Below are positions 46,703 to 57,710 of a stretch of 64,000 nucleotides of DNA, in pieces. The stretch lies in contig JASSKH010000014.1 in assembly GCA_031763025.1 (NCBI GenBank), positions 14,065,974-14,129,973 on the forward strand, written 5' to 3'. The first letter of the stretch is position 1; every line of letters starts with the position of its first letter. Below the pieces are notes generated by a model. The model did not search any database and was not told where the DNA came from. It saw only the letters and a program-made list of their open reading frames with translations. The position numbers were made by a program, and so were the translations under genes. This DNA is from Macrocystis pyrifera. Taxonomy: Eukaryota > Sar > Phaeophyceae > Laminariales > Laminariaceae.

Positions 46703-47484
46703 TTCTTCTTAATTTAACGGGTATGCTGTCCGGTTGATCTGACAGGAGGCCGTGGAGTTACCACTGGCTCGACGGACAGTGCCAGGTTTCTCCTGTTCCA
46801 CTGAAGCCGAAGGAACGTTGCGCACGTGGAGTGGCGTGCGCGAAGACGAAAGAGAGCCTACAGACCTTGTAGACGTCTTCACGAACGGTGCTCGGGTGGG
46901 GGGCAACAAAGGGTCCACCGGAGAACGTTTCCGTCCTGTAGACCAGTGGGGAAGGGGGACGGGGTAACCAAGCTTGTCGACTCCTCCTTGTTGGGAAAAG
47001 GGGTGGAGCGGCCACAGTAATAGCGAGGAAACGCTGGGTCGAGCTTCAACCGAGATCTCGGGGCTTCGGTGTTTGCCGTCCCTCACCTTAAACCGACCGC
47101 CACCGCATGGCCGGGGGGTGTAGGAGGGGGACACCCTCGCTGAAACCAACGCCGCGATGGCGCAACAATCGTCGTGCTGCGCGATGGGTGGTTCAGGAGA
47201 GCGGCGTGTATCGCGCCTGCTCTCGTGCCCAGGTCGAGGGGAGTAACGTTTGAGGCGCGGGCTCCCGACGTCGGGGAAGGCGCCCGAGGGCTCCCCGATA
47301 AAAGCAGTTGAGCTGAGTCGCTGCGTCGGTCCGACGTACGGACTAACGCGAGGGGCGGGAGCGGAGCAGGTCGGCGCTGAGTGCTGAGCGAGCTTGGGAA
47401 ACGAGCATCGTGTGAAATCAACGTTTGTTCTCCCGGTAATGCTGGCGGCGGTCGGGTAGGAGGAGCCGAACCACCGTCGACCTG
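46703..47484 (-). other. Linker region between NADAR and gag-like sequences
   Basis: GC-rich, with Ser/Pro/Arg-rich open frames on the minus strand (46709-47149, 47083-47421). No domain is recognised. It could be disordered linker of the same decayed gene. Confidence 0.35.
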
Positions 47485-49417
47485 TCAGTTACCGGCGCGG
47501 AAGGTGCTTGGCTCGGGTCCGATCGGGTTTCCACCCGAGTTACGCAAGGCACGGTAGCGAACTCCCGAGACGGGAGCTGGGACGGAAGAGGCAAGGGCGG
47601 CCGAACCACCACCGTGATAGCCGGAGTTAGACTGCTGGTGTCCTCGGTCCGCGTGTGTGTTGTAGCCGTCACCTTGCCTGTTCTGCTGACCCTGATCGTA
47701 ATGTTGCCCACGCGAGTGGCCGGGGCGACGCCTGTGTTTCTTCCGGTCGTGTTTGTTCGGTCGTGAATTGTTCTCGCGGAGGTGTCTGATCATCCGTTCT
47801 TGCTAACGACGAACGCCTCGCCGTCATCGCCGAGCATTCCGAGGTCGGGGTTCAAGATACCACTAAGGTTTAGAAAGGGATGTCTACACTGTCGGAGAGA
47901 GCGTGTGTCTTCGTGGCAGTTTAAACAGAGCCCTCGGTTTTCGCTAAGGCTGGCTGCGCGAGCGGACGATGAAACGTAGGCCGCTCCAGGTGGGGGAGTC
48001 CTTGGTCTGGATGGACATGCAAACGGAATGAACTTCAGCATAGTTGTGTTCTCAAAGGGACCAGCAGTTGGAAGAGGTGTCAAGCCATGGATCGAGGCAG
48101 TCAGGGATGGATTTGTTGACATTCATCACAAGCGGATTTTTGCGCGATCCCGTCTGCCAAGAAGGCGATTGGGGAAGCGTCCGGCCCTGGCCGTGATCAT
48201 TATTGGCGGGCCAGGCCCCAACGGGGCGGATGACCGCACACTAGTCGAAGAAACAGAAAAAGAAAACTGTCTTTTCGCCTTTGACGGCAGGTATCTTATT
48301 ACTTGCGGGAGTCTCGAAAGCCAACCACATGGCGTCCCCCCAAAGTACCGAACGGCCTCGATACCGTAGCCAAAATTCCTGGGTACAGCGTGGGCATCAC
48401 GCTGGGGTACTGCTCGTTCACTGCCATCCGAACCACCCCCATAGTAGCCTCCACCCCCGGTGACAAAGCACGCTCAGTCCCCGTCGCTGGCGACACCACC
48501 CCTCGAAATGTACGACTAAACTCGCAAAAAGGGGTCCCGTTGGGCACACAAACATTTTGCAACTTGGTGTAGCTGACCCCCGTGTCGGCGCGGTCGAAGT
48601 CGTTGCCCAGCAACCTCAGGAGGAGCGTGAACGTCTCCGGTCCCTTCAATCCGGCTGCGAGGGCGCGCGACATCGCTTGCTGGTAACGCCCGTAAAATCG
48701 GGGGCGGGGGCTCGTTTGCTGCCGTCCGAGAAGGAATGGGAGAACTGGCTCGAGAATAGTTTCCCCATGGGTCGTAGCGGCCGTCACTCGAGCTCTCCAT
48801 CCCGTTGCCGCGGTTTTTCCGTCGTCCCGCCCCGTTTCGTCGAGACGTGCTACCTCCATTTTCCGCGCCCGAACCCCGGCGGAACCTGCCGTCCGGACTG
48901 GCCGAATCCCCTACAACTCTCGGGCGCCGGCGGTCCTTGTCGCCAGCGCGGCAGCGAGAGCGGTCCCGGGCCACAGATCTGGCCTCATCTCCCCGGTGTC
49001 CGCTGAAGGAGGCGGGGTGGTGTCCAGCATCTGGTCCCGTGTAGGGGAAGTGGGGTCTCTGGTGAGTGGAGTGTGCCCGCTGCATTCAGTGGAGGAGATA
49101 TGCGGCAGGTTTGAGCCAAGAAACGGTGGTGGTAGAAGCATCGTGGGATTTCCGGAGGCTGACCTCCAGAGCCATGGTGTACGCTTGGCCTTGTTGGGCC
49201 ACCAAGGAATTGTCCGCCATCCCGATCCAAGAGTCGTGGGCGGAGAGGTCGTCTGCCGACATCTCGCGTCAGAAGCGGCGAGCGAAAGAGACCACCATTG
49301 ACGCCGCCTCAGGGGGGAAGCACGGGTTGGGCTCGGCCGCCATGCAGGCGACACTCCTGTGGAAGAAGTGCAGATCCTCGGTAGCGTCCATCGCGATTGC
49401 GTAGTACCGGGCTTCAC
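47485..49417 (-). mobile_element. LTR-retrotransposon gag-like fossil
   Basis: Read on the minus strand, 48859-48299 encodes a gag-like alpha-helical stretch (FYGRYQQAMSRALAAGLKG, LLLRLLGNDFDRAD, YPSVMPTLYPG). 48122-47790 carries a CCHC-spaced zinc-knuckle-like motif (CLNCHEDTRSLRQC, about 47886-47927) followed by HPFLNLSGILNPDLG. 47793-47485 is a basic Arg/His/Gln/Gly-rich linker. Minus-strand frames upstream to about 49417 look coding as well. The order helical domain, zinc knuckle, basic linker fits a gag protein. The element is clearly broken several times. No protease, polymerase, RNase H or integrase is recognised, nor bounding LTRs. Family not resolved. Confidence 0.55.
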
Positions 49418-50204
49418 GCGAGGCGGGCGACGGGGCTCACTGTGGCAGAGAGGGAGGAAAGCTATACCCGAACAGAAACGGTGGCGAGGTGGTCTCGAGA
49501 GGGGCGGGCGGCGTACGAGGCTGTGCGAGAATCTTTACTGTTCGATTTTTTTCTTCTCGACCGTTGCAACGTGTTCCGATTGGGCAGAGAGAAATTACAT
49601 GAGAGGGAACGGGGGATTAGTTTTCTTTTCCGAAATGTTCGGTTTCATTTCCAATGTTTTTTTTTTTGCATAAGTACTAAAGGCACATCATCTGTGAGTT
49701 CAACCGATCGGTTGATACTCACTTTTTTGCGGTGTGCCGTGCAGTGCTGTGTTGTTTCGTACATACAGCGTATCAAAAGAACATAATAACCCTGCCTGGG
49801 GTATTTATGTACGTATAGCATCCGGTGTTCGAGCTGTTTTCCTGGATGGAGCATAGAGTGATTGACATTGGCAAATCGCCTGTTTGCATCTAATTGTCTA
49901 GACCGTCTGTTTCGTTCTATTTTCTTCTTCGTGAGCGAGCGTAGCGGGCGGAAACGCGAAGCGCTTGTAGTACGTACAGAAACCGGCCACCACGGGGATG
50001 TTTGCTGCCAGAATGCCGCCACGGGTATTGACGAAAATTATCGTTGCCCACCACGGGATTTCACGGCGTAAATCGGCTTCCGCGATATCTGATGATTAGG
50101 GTGTGTATGTGTATCAGTATCATGGGGAATACTAGTAGTACCTTTTCCATGCACGTGCATAGCAGTACACATTGATATATGAGTACTTTACAATGCAGTA
50201 GGCG
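49418..50204. other. Stretch without a recognised gene
   Basis: Ordinary composition. No LTR or TIR is identified. Confidence 0.4.
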
Positions 50205-50212
50205 GCCCTCTA

Positions 50213-50363
50213 TAGTGCCGGTTGAATAGTGCCGGTGCCCGGTATAGTGCCGGTAAAATATCTGGACACAAACAGCGCCCTCAATAGTGCCGGACCGGCA
50301 CTACTGAGGGATGGGCCGCTATAGTGCCGGTTGGGCGCCGCTGCGCCCCCCAATAGTGCCGGT
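50213..50363. repeat. TAGTGCCGG cluster at the 5' side of the pogo-like element
   Basis: TAGTGCCGG occurs six times (starts near 50213, 50227, 50242, 50289, 50324 and 50354) and once inverted (CCGGCACTA at about 50299), usually preceded by TA or AA. Repeated short motifs upstream of a transposase gene commonly serve as subterminal transposase-binding sites, and the outermost may mark the 5' TIR. A matching 3' end was not found. This role is inferred. Confidence 0.6.
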
Positions 50364-50964
50364 TCACTACTGCTGTAGACACATAGACATACACACACGC
50401 ACACACACACACTCCACAACACACGCCAGAGGACAGACGCCACACTGAAAAGAGTGTACACCTGCTGCTGCAGACCCTAAGAGCTCTACGCAGAGGCGCA
50501 CCATGCCTTGTGCGGAAGGTGAACTGTGCCTTCAATAGGACGGAACGCCGCAAGACCCTCATGGCCACGTCTACCAGGGAGGATGTGGCGGGCGGCTCCA
50601 CGGCAATTGCGGCAGCGTGTTTGACGACATCGAGACGCACCGCATCTGCAGCACGTGCGTTACCAGGATTGGCAAGCGCAAAGCGACACCAGCTGACGGT
50701 GCTGGGGCGGGACCATCTAAACGCCAGAAGGACAAGAGCGGTGGGAGCAAGAACGGGGGTTCTCGTGCGCGCCCGGACAACAACAAGAAGCTTGAGATTC
50801 TCAAGCTGCTGGATGCGAAGGTCTCTCAAGTAGAGATTGCAGACCGCTTCGGGTGATCGGAGCGGTTTGTTAGGACTGTGAAGGCTGACCGGAAGAAGGT
50901 GGAGACTGCGACTGCTGCAGGCGGCGGCACCCAGAAAACCGCGCGCAGGGGAGACTTTCCGGAG

Positions 50965-51846
50965 TTGAGCTTTGTTTTCCCCGCCTTTTTTTTTCAAATT
51001 GTTTCGACCCTGCTAGATGTTGTCTTTTTTTCTGTCCATTGTTTGTCTCTCTCGGTCTTCTCACATCTGTATGTCCGCTTTCATCCTCCTTTCCTTTCTG
51101 TGTGGGTAGGGTCCGCTGTTGATGTCCCCCTTTTTTCGTCTTTCCTGTTTGTTTTTTTTTTTTAATGTACTCCGTATATATGTACAGCAGTACATACATA
51201 ATTATTTACCTTTTTTGTGGTCCTTTTTTTGGTCTCTCGTTTAAGGTACGACTCCTTTCTGTGTGGGTAGGGTCCGCTGTTGATGTCCCCCTTTTTTCGT
51301 CTTTCCTGTTTTTTTTTTTTTTTAATGTACTCCGTATATATGTACAGCAGTACATACATAATTATTTACCTTTTTTGTGGTCCTTTTTTTGGTCTCTCGT
51401 TTAAGGTACGACTCCTTTCTGTGTGGGTAGGGTCCGCTGTTGATGTCCCCCTTTTTTCGTCTTTCCTGTTTTTTTTTTTTTTTAATGTACTCCGTATATA
51501 TGTACAGCAGTACATACATAATTATTTACCTTTTTTGTGGTCCTTTTTTTGGTCTCTCGTTTAAGGTACGACTCCTTTCTGTGTGGGTAGGGTCCGCTGT
51601 TGATGTCCCCCTTTTTTCGTCTTTCCTGTTTTTTTTTTTTTTAATGTACTCCGTATATATGTACAGCAGTACATACATAATTATTTACCTTTTTTGTGGT
51701 CCTTTTTTTGGTCTCTCGTTTAAGGTACGACTCCTGTGTCGTCCCGCCTGAGCGCGCCGCGCAGAGTAGGATGCATGCTAATGTTCGAAACTAATGGTAA
51801 GATCTTCTGCACCCTCTGAATTGTTTATTCGTTTTTTTTGCTGCAG
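50965..51846 (+). other. Intron 1 of the transposase gene
   Basis: The acceptor is a long T run then GCTGCAG at 51846, and the next exon opens in frame (VDEIALDLLEKARKA). The upstream exon ends GDFPE at 50964, and GDFPE/VDEI matches the usual pogo spacing. The donor here reads GAG/TTGAGC, one base from the consensus GAG/GTGAGC, which suggests a decayed donor. Most of the intron is the 160-bp tandem repeat. Confidence 0.6.
51100..51739. repeat. Four nearly identical ~160-bp tandem repeats in intron 1
   Basis: Units begin GTGTGGGTAGGGTCCGCTGT at 51100, 51261, 51421 and 51581. They differ almost only in the length of a T run. Each holds TATGTACAGCAGTACATA, a 7-bp stem hairpin. The near identity points to very recent amplification. 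Confidence 0.95.
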
Positions 51847-52819
51847 GTGGATGAGATAGCTCTTGATCTACTCGAGAAAGCCCGGAAGGCCAAGATGCCC
51901 GTCACACGCGAGGTCCTTCGAAGCTTCGGCCGTGCCGCCAGGGCAACCCTGCTGGCTAGACCACAACTTCTGGAGCAGTGAGGGTGAGTGTCCAGGACTT
52001 CAAGGCCGGCGATAAGTGGGCAAGGAACTTCGTGAAGCGCAACAAGATCCAGAGTGTGAGACTTCATGGCGAGGCTGGTAGCGTCGACAAGGAGGCCATC
52101 AAGGCGGGCATGGAGGAAGTCAGGGCCCTTTGCGCGAAGTACCCGGCTAGGTTCATCTTCAACGTCGACGAGACAGGCATCCAGTGGAAGCTCATGCCCA
52201 GGTGCACGTACCTTTCCACCTCGGAGGATCGGAAGACGGCGCGGGGTTCAAAGAGCATGTACTTCAAGGATCGACTGTCAGCATTCATGTGCGCCAATGC
52301 CGACGGCACTGCGAAGGTTGACATGGCCATCATCGGGAAGGCAAAGGAACCCCGCTGCTTCAAGGACACGGCTTCACCTCTGAAGTACTTCTCACAGGCC
52401 AACGCGTGGTCCGACTCCGCGACATTCCTCAAGTGGTGGCTTGAAGTCTTCCTCCCGTTCGTTCGGCGCTTCACCCACGAACCTGCGCTGCTGCTGATGG
52501 ACGACTGTTCGTCTCACGGTGATCTAGTGGATGATCGGGGGCAAGTTACCATCAAGTACTACCCTCCGCTGTGCACCGCCGTACACCAGCCCATGGATAT
52601 GGGAATCATCGCCAAGACGAAGGTCAACTACAGGAAGGAGCTGCTCGATGTGAAGCCATCAACCATGTTGGTGGCGGACGCACTTCGCGCCCAGGCCAAA
52701 GCCCGCAAGATGAAGGCCGGGACAATGGGGCTGGTGCAAGGGCACCAACCTCACGTGCGGGACGCCGCTGAACTTCTCGAGAAAGCATGGGCCAGCGTCA
52801 CCGCCCAGGATATCGCCAG

Positions 52820-53098
52820 GTGAGGTTTGAACATGTGGTATTGCTGGTTTTGTTTTCAGCTCTCGCAAGTGCGCGTGACTTTGGTGGTGCGATACGTGGG
52901 GACGGTTGTACGGATAGTTTCGCATAGGTTTCCTTTTTTTTCGACTGAGTATTGCAGCATCCGGACAACATGCCCATTTTTCTTTTCTACGAAAGGGTCC
53001 TCTCTCGCACCCCTATGAGTCATTCTTCGTCACCGCCGTCCAACATCGCTTGTCCACCCAAAAACGGATGCATTGCATTTTCTGCTACCTGGGACCAG
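52820..53098 (+). other. Intron 2 of the transposase gene
   Basis: Canonical ends: ..GCCAG/GTGAGG at 52820 and ..GGGACCAG/GTGC at 53098. Removing 279 bp restores the protein reading DIARCFVKADTLPPDM, where the Cys-Phe-x-Lys-Ala segment matches the C-terminal signature of pogo transposases. Confidence 0.85.
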
Positions 53099-53562
53099 GT
53101 GCTTTGTCAAGGCCGATACGCTTCCTCCGGATATGGCGGCTGAGCTCACCAAACAACACGGAAAGACCCGGTTCAGCATCGCCGAGCCTGACTTGAAGAC
53201 TCTCACGAAAACCGTCAACGAGTTGAGCACGAGCGTCGGCGACGCGCACCAGCAGGGAGCCGGCACCGTAGACGAGGAGATCAGCGAGCTCTTCGCAGAA
53301 CTCGGCATCGAATCCGGAAAGCCGGTCGAGGGAGAAGCGGTGAGCGCGATTCAGGGGTGGGCTACCATCGAGGACGACGATGAGGTGGCAGAGGCTCTTC
53401 GACTGGACGCAGTGGACGAAATGGCGGCACTGCTGGGTGGAACGCACGTGACTACCGGCGGTGAGGAGGAGGACGAAGAGGAGGGCAGTGGCGATGACAA
53501 CACGGGGCTTAGGGTTATATTCGCCATTCAATTATGTACTATGCAGCATGACCTCAAACGTT

Positions 53563-53879
53563 GAACAGCAATTGGAGATATGTCAGTACAGTATCAATAT
53601 ATCCCGGCATGAAAAACTCAAAAGAAACACGAAACACGAAAGCTACGCCTGGATGTAGCCCAACCCCGTCTTGTGCCCACATCCAATTCATGCGGAGTCC
53701 CGTACCGTCTGCTCTGCTGGTCGCTTGTGTATGCACTTCATCGCACGTGTTAGAACTCAACAAACACAACCACTTTTGAGCAAAACCGAACACTTTGTTC
53801 CAGAGTCAAGCGCTGGTAGCAACCTAGGCTACTTCGGATGAAATACCGGGATACTCCCGTCACAAAACAGCGCCTGTCC
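53563..53879. other. 3' flank of the transposase, no TIR seen
   Basis: No inverse copy of the TAGTGCCGG motif or other terminal repeat was found here, so the element's 3' end is lost or diverged. Confidence 0.4.
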
Positions 53880-54433
53880 TCGCACGAATTCAGGAAAACA
53901 GCGAACCCTATATACCTAGTACCTGCACGTACGACGCAAAATGCTAAAATGAATAAATGCAAAGTGCAACACAACCAACATACCAGCATAAAAAATGTCA
54001 ATCGTCAACATGCAAACGTATAAGAAACTCAAAGATAGTCATCCAAATATCCAAACATCCTAAAATACAACATAAAGAAATGATGATACAAAAAACAAAC
54101 ATACAAGCATTCACGGTTGGATTTTGCCTGTCGGGTACAGAACTAACCCAAACATTATCTCCGGCATTAACCGTACATATTTTTATGAGTTTTGTACGAC
54201 CTTCGTACTCGAACCCGAGAATTCTGTAAGTTATATATTCCCGTGCTACAATACCTGGGACACGGATATGCCACTTGAGAAAAACTGGGTGCGGGTACGG
54301 GTACAACATTCGCATGCGTACCCACGCGGAACTTTTCTGAGTTCTGTAAGACTTTCATACCAGTATATGGGATGTCAGTAGTCAGAAAATGCAAGGTCCT
54401 CTTCCGCAGCGTACATACCCTCGAAGAATTTTC

Positions 54434-55189
54434 CACGGCTTTTCGCGGGTCACGGGGTGTTCAAAATGTCACGGGTCGGGTCGGGTCGGGTCAGGAAGTG
54501 TTCAAAATGTCACGGGTCGGGTCGGGTCGGGTCGGGACAAGAGGTGATGAAACGCTCACGGGTCGGGTCAGGTCATTACCTGCGAGAAACGGGTCACTCG
54601 CGGGTCGGGCCAGCGTGACCGCGAGTTCTTTTATGCTGACCCGCGGGTCGCACCCGCGCATCCGGCCCGGCGATCCGACACTCAAAACACTTCCCGCTCT
54701 CCTGCTCCAAGCCTTTTCTAGTACAATTTTTGAATAATAGTCCTTTGGCATCTTATTCAAACATTTAAAACACTGCCGAATCCATGAACGAATGCCCGCA
54801 TCCACTAATACCCACTACAGCCAGGCCACATATCGCTTCTGGGCACAAAAATGAATATTAAATTGTTTTTGAACGCTCTCCTGCTCCAAGGCTTTTCTAG
54901 TACAATTTTTTAATAATAGTCCTTTGGCATCTTATTCAAACATTTAAAACAATGCCGAATCCATGAACGAATGCCCGCATCCACTAATACCCACTACAGC
55001 CAGGCCACATATCGCTTCTGGGCACAAAAATGAATATTAAAATGTTTTTGAAGTGTCGACCCAGGGGCCGGGTCCGCAGGTCGGACCTGCGGGTCGACAC
55101 AAATAGTCTCGCGGGTCGGGTCGGGTCAGCTCACCCCCGACCCGACCCGACCCGACCCGTGATTTTGACCTGACCCGCGAAAAGCCCAG
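54434..55189. mobile_element. hAT-like MITE (756 bp) inserted in the tandem family
   Basis: The right end read inversely is CTGGGCTTTTCGCGGGTCA and the left end is CACGGCTTTTCGCGGGTCA; both continue into CACGGGTCGGGTCGGGTC tracts. The 8-bp flanks are GAATTTTC (54426-54433) and GAATTTTT (55190-55197), fitting a hAT target duplication. Sister repeat units (about 55610, 56040, 56535) show the unoccupied site. The interior holds a 179-bp direct duplication (54695-54873 and 54874-55052). It has no transposase. Confidence 0.85.
54695..55052. repeat. 179-bp direct duplication inside the MITE
   Basis: Two almost identical copies begin CGCTCTCCTGCTCCAAG at 54695 and 54874 and end AATATTAAAWTGTTTTTGAA. 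Confidence 0.95.
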
Positions 55190-56851
55190 GAATTTTTCAA
55201 AGATTCCCCATAGACACAAAAAAAAAAAGTAAACCATTCAAGAATACAAAACTGTTAACATGCAATAGTATGACATTCAAAAATACGAAATGCAAAGAAA
55301 AAAATACAAACATGCAAGCATTCACGATTTGCTGTGCTCTGCTGGAGGATTATCAGCGGTATTAACGTACCAGACCTTTTTGTGGGTTCTGTAAGATATT
55401 CGTACTCGAACCCGAGAATTTTGTGAGTTGTTTCCGTGCTACAATACCTGGGCTACGGAAATGCTACTCGACAAAAATTGAGTGCTAGCACAGATACGGG
55501 TACAACATTCGCGTGCGTACCCTCGCGGGACTTCCGTGGGTTCTGTAAGCCTCCGTACCCGAGACGTCACTAAGTGCATGGTCGGTTTTTGCAGCGTACA
55601 TGTTCTCGTGATATTTCCAGGAACTTCACAAACATACAAAATACGAAACGCAATATTAAAAAAAGTACAATACAAACATACAAAAGTACGAAATGCATAA
55701 GAAAGCAATACAACATAAACAAACCACAAGCATTCACGGCTGGTTGTGGTCTGCCGGGTACGTACGGAACCAACCCGGTGGTTATCACCGGTAGTAACGT
55801 ACCAGAACTTTAGTGAGTTGTGTGATATATTCGTACTTGGGCCTGAGAATTCTGTAAGTCGTTTCCCGTGCCACAATACGTGGGGTACGGATATGCCCCT
55901 TGGGACAACTGAGTGCGGGGACACATACGGGTACAACATTCGCATGGGTACCTACGCTGACCTTCTGTGGGTCTGCATGCCTCCGTACCCAGAACGTCAC
56001 TAGTGAAAAGTCGTGTTCTGCAGCGTGCATACTCTCAAGGTATTTTCAAGGATACCCCACGAACATACAAAATACAAAATACAATATTTGAAAAAACAAA
56101 ATACAAACATACCAAAATACCACAAGACACGAAAATACAAAATAATAAAATACAACCTACCTGGTACAAAAATAACACATGCATAAACAAAAAATGCAAC
56201 AAGAACATACAAGCATCGACGGTTTGTTGTGGTCTGCCGTCTACGTACAGAACCTACACGGGGTTTTATAACCGGTATTAACCGTACCAGAACTTCTGTG
56301 AGTTCTGTGAGATATTTGTACTCGAACCCGACGAATAATTTAAGCTATTCCCGTGCCACGATACCTGGGGTATACGGATATGTTCCTTGACTAAACTGAG
56401 TGTGGGTACAGATACGGGTACAACATTCGCTTTCGTACCTACGCGGAACTTCTGTGAGTTCTGTAAGCCTCTATACCCGTACCCGGGACGTCCGCAAGTG
56501 CAATGTTGTGTTCTGCAGCGTAGATAATCTGGGGGCATTTTGAAGGATACTCCACGAACAAAATACAAAATACAAAACACAAGATACACCATACAAGGTT
56601 AAACGGAAACAAACAAAAATGGTAAACATACTCGTACAGTAATGCAAACATCAACAATACTAGTGTAGAAGCAACAGGCATTAAAAAACTTTCGTATACA
56701 AAACTAAAGCATCGAAACAGAGACATACAAAAGTACAACCCCCCCCCAGAAATGCACAATGTAACATACACCCTGCCTGAAAAACAAAATACAACATCCT
56801 GAAAAGACCAGTGACATGTTCGATCTTGCCCCGATGACGATGATACGAAGG

Positions 56852-57414
56852 TGTTACAGCGAGTGGCGCCAGGGAGGGAGGCTCATAGCGCTGCGACTGT
56901 CATGACAAGCGCTATGGGGAGGACAATACGGCGCGAGACAACTGTCCTGATCAGGGTCACGCGTCGGGTCTATTCGATAGGCAGAGAGCAAGCTTTGGTT
57001 AGCATCCTCTGGGCGGATCTTATAGGGGCAGGGAGGATCCCCGGTGTGGGAACGCGTTCGGGCTCGGGTACAGAGCCAGTACCGAGGTTCCGGGACCACC
57101 CGGTGTTTCCTAAACACCACCAAGTGAAGAAAGAAAGTCATAGTCAAGTGATCTGTGAAATCTGTCCTACCGACCCTCAGCCCCTTGGGCCCTGTCGTGC
57201 CCGTCGAGCCCGTCATTGTGTCTGTTGTGCTTCGTTGATTGTTCACGCTGGCTGCTCTCGCATCTACTGCATTACATCGATCCATTTTCTGCGTGACCCG
57301 ATCATTGCTGCTTGAAGGCACTTCCTCGAACTCTCTAATAACAGGTGAGCGGCCTCAGAGATCTAACGAGCGCAGGTCCTTCTTAGGGTCTGAGAACTGT
57401 ACCCTGCTGTAACA
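56852..57414 (+). mobile_element. LTR of an LTR retrotransposon
   Basis: 563 bp bounded by TGTTACAGC at the left and GCTGTAACA at the right, the short inverted TG..CA ends of an LTR. A primer-binding site follows directly. A TATA-like CTTATAGGGG lies at about 57020. No second copy of the LTR and no pol domain were found in the window, so only the 5' end of the element is recognisable. Family not determined. Confidence 0.7.
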
Positions 57415-57441
57415 TGGTGAACCCAGAGAGATTCGAACTCC
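57415..57441 (+). other. Primer-binding site following the LTR
   Basis: TGGTGAACCCAGAGAG then ATTCGAACTCC. The complement would be a tRNA 3' end with CCA and a T-loop GTTCGAATC. The match extends past the usual 18 bases into the T arm. The specific tRNA is not identified. Confidence 0.65.
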
Positions 57442-57710
57442 TAATGCTCCGTTTGCCTGTTGCTCGTGCTCGTCAGTTTGCTCGTTGTTCATGATCGCAA
57501 CACATGCATGTTCGTCAATAAATAACTGCATTCTATTGACCACATACTGTCTTCATATCCAAGTGCAACCGACAGGCTTCGATACAAGCCAAAGGTGCCG
57601 TACGTAGTAATACACGAATGCTCTCGTGTACCGTTTGCCTGGTTAGGTGATACCGGAAACTAACAATGTTGAGCCTCACGCCGTTTAGGCGTACGTAACC
57701 CTACTGAACA
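57442..57710 (+). other. Sequence after the primer-binding site
   Basis: A likely untranslated leader of the LTR element or flank. No feature is recognised. Confidence 0.35.

Larger units (their letters stand above)
50503..53562 (+). pseudogene. Pogo/Tigger-like (Tc1-mariner superfamily) transposase gene with introns
   Basis: Exon 1 (50503-50964) starts MPCAEGELC, has a Cys/His-rich N-terminus, a basic linker, and a helix-turn-helix of the psq/CENP-B type (KKLEILKLLDAKVSQVEIAD). Exon 2 (51847-52819) gives a CENP-B-like second HTH (MPVTREVLRSFG, then ARNFVKRNKIQSVRLHGEAG) and a DDE_1 catalytic domain. The three acidic residues are present in FNVDETG, LLMDDCSSH and HQPMDMGI, the last two separated by 31 residues as in pogo. 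Exon 3 (53099-53562) joins at DIAR/CFVKAD and ends in an acidic tail. In-frame stops occur in exon 1 (TAG at 50536, TGA at 50854), and a frame change lies near 51950-52000 at the start of the DDE-containing frame, so the copy is inactive as written. The GC-rich codon use differs from the AT-rich surroundings. Confidence 0.88.
53880..56800. repeat. ~420-480-bp tandem repeat family
   Basis: ACAAGCATTCACGGTTGG-like landmarks lie at about 54107, 55313, 55727 and 56208. Units also share GTACTCGAACCCGAGAATTC, CCGTGCTACAATACCTGGG, ACGGGTACAACATTCGC and TGCAGCGTACAT. A-rich AAATACAAAATAC tracts separate the units. The larger gap between the first two landmarks is explained by the element at 54434-55189. 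Confidence 0.9.

Noticed and set aside
48028-48369. Plus-strand 113-codon frame
   Set aside because: It lies opposite the minus-strand gag-like fossil, which has the recognisable motifs; treated as antisense shadow.
51165-51751. Plus-strand hydrophobic frames rich in Phe
   Set aside because: They are translations of the 160-bp intronic repeat with long T runs.
57415-57487. A minus-strand tRNA gene ending in CCA
   Set aside because: The T arm fits, but the acceptor, D and anticodon arms do not pair; the position directly after an LTR end makes a primer-binding site the better reading.
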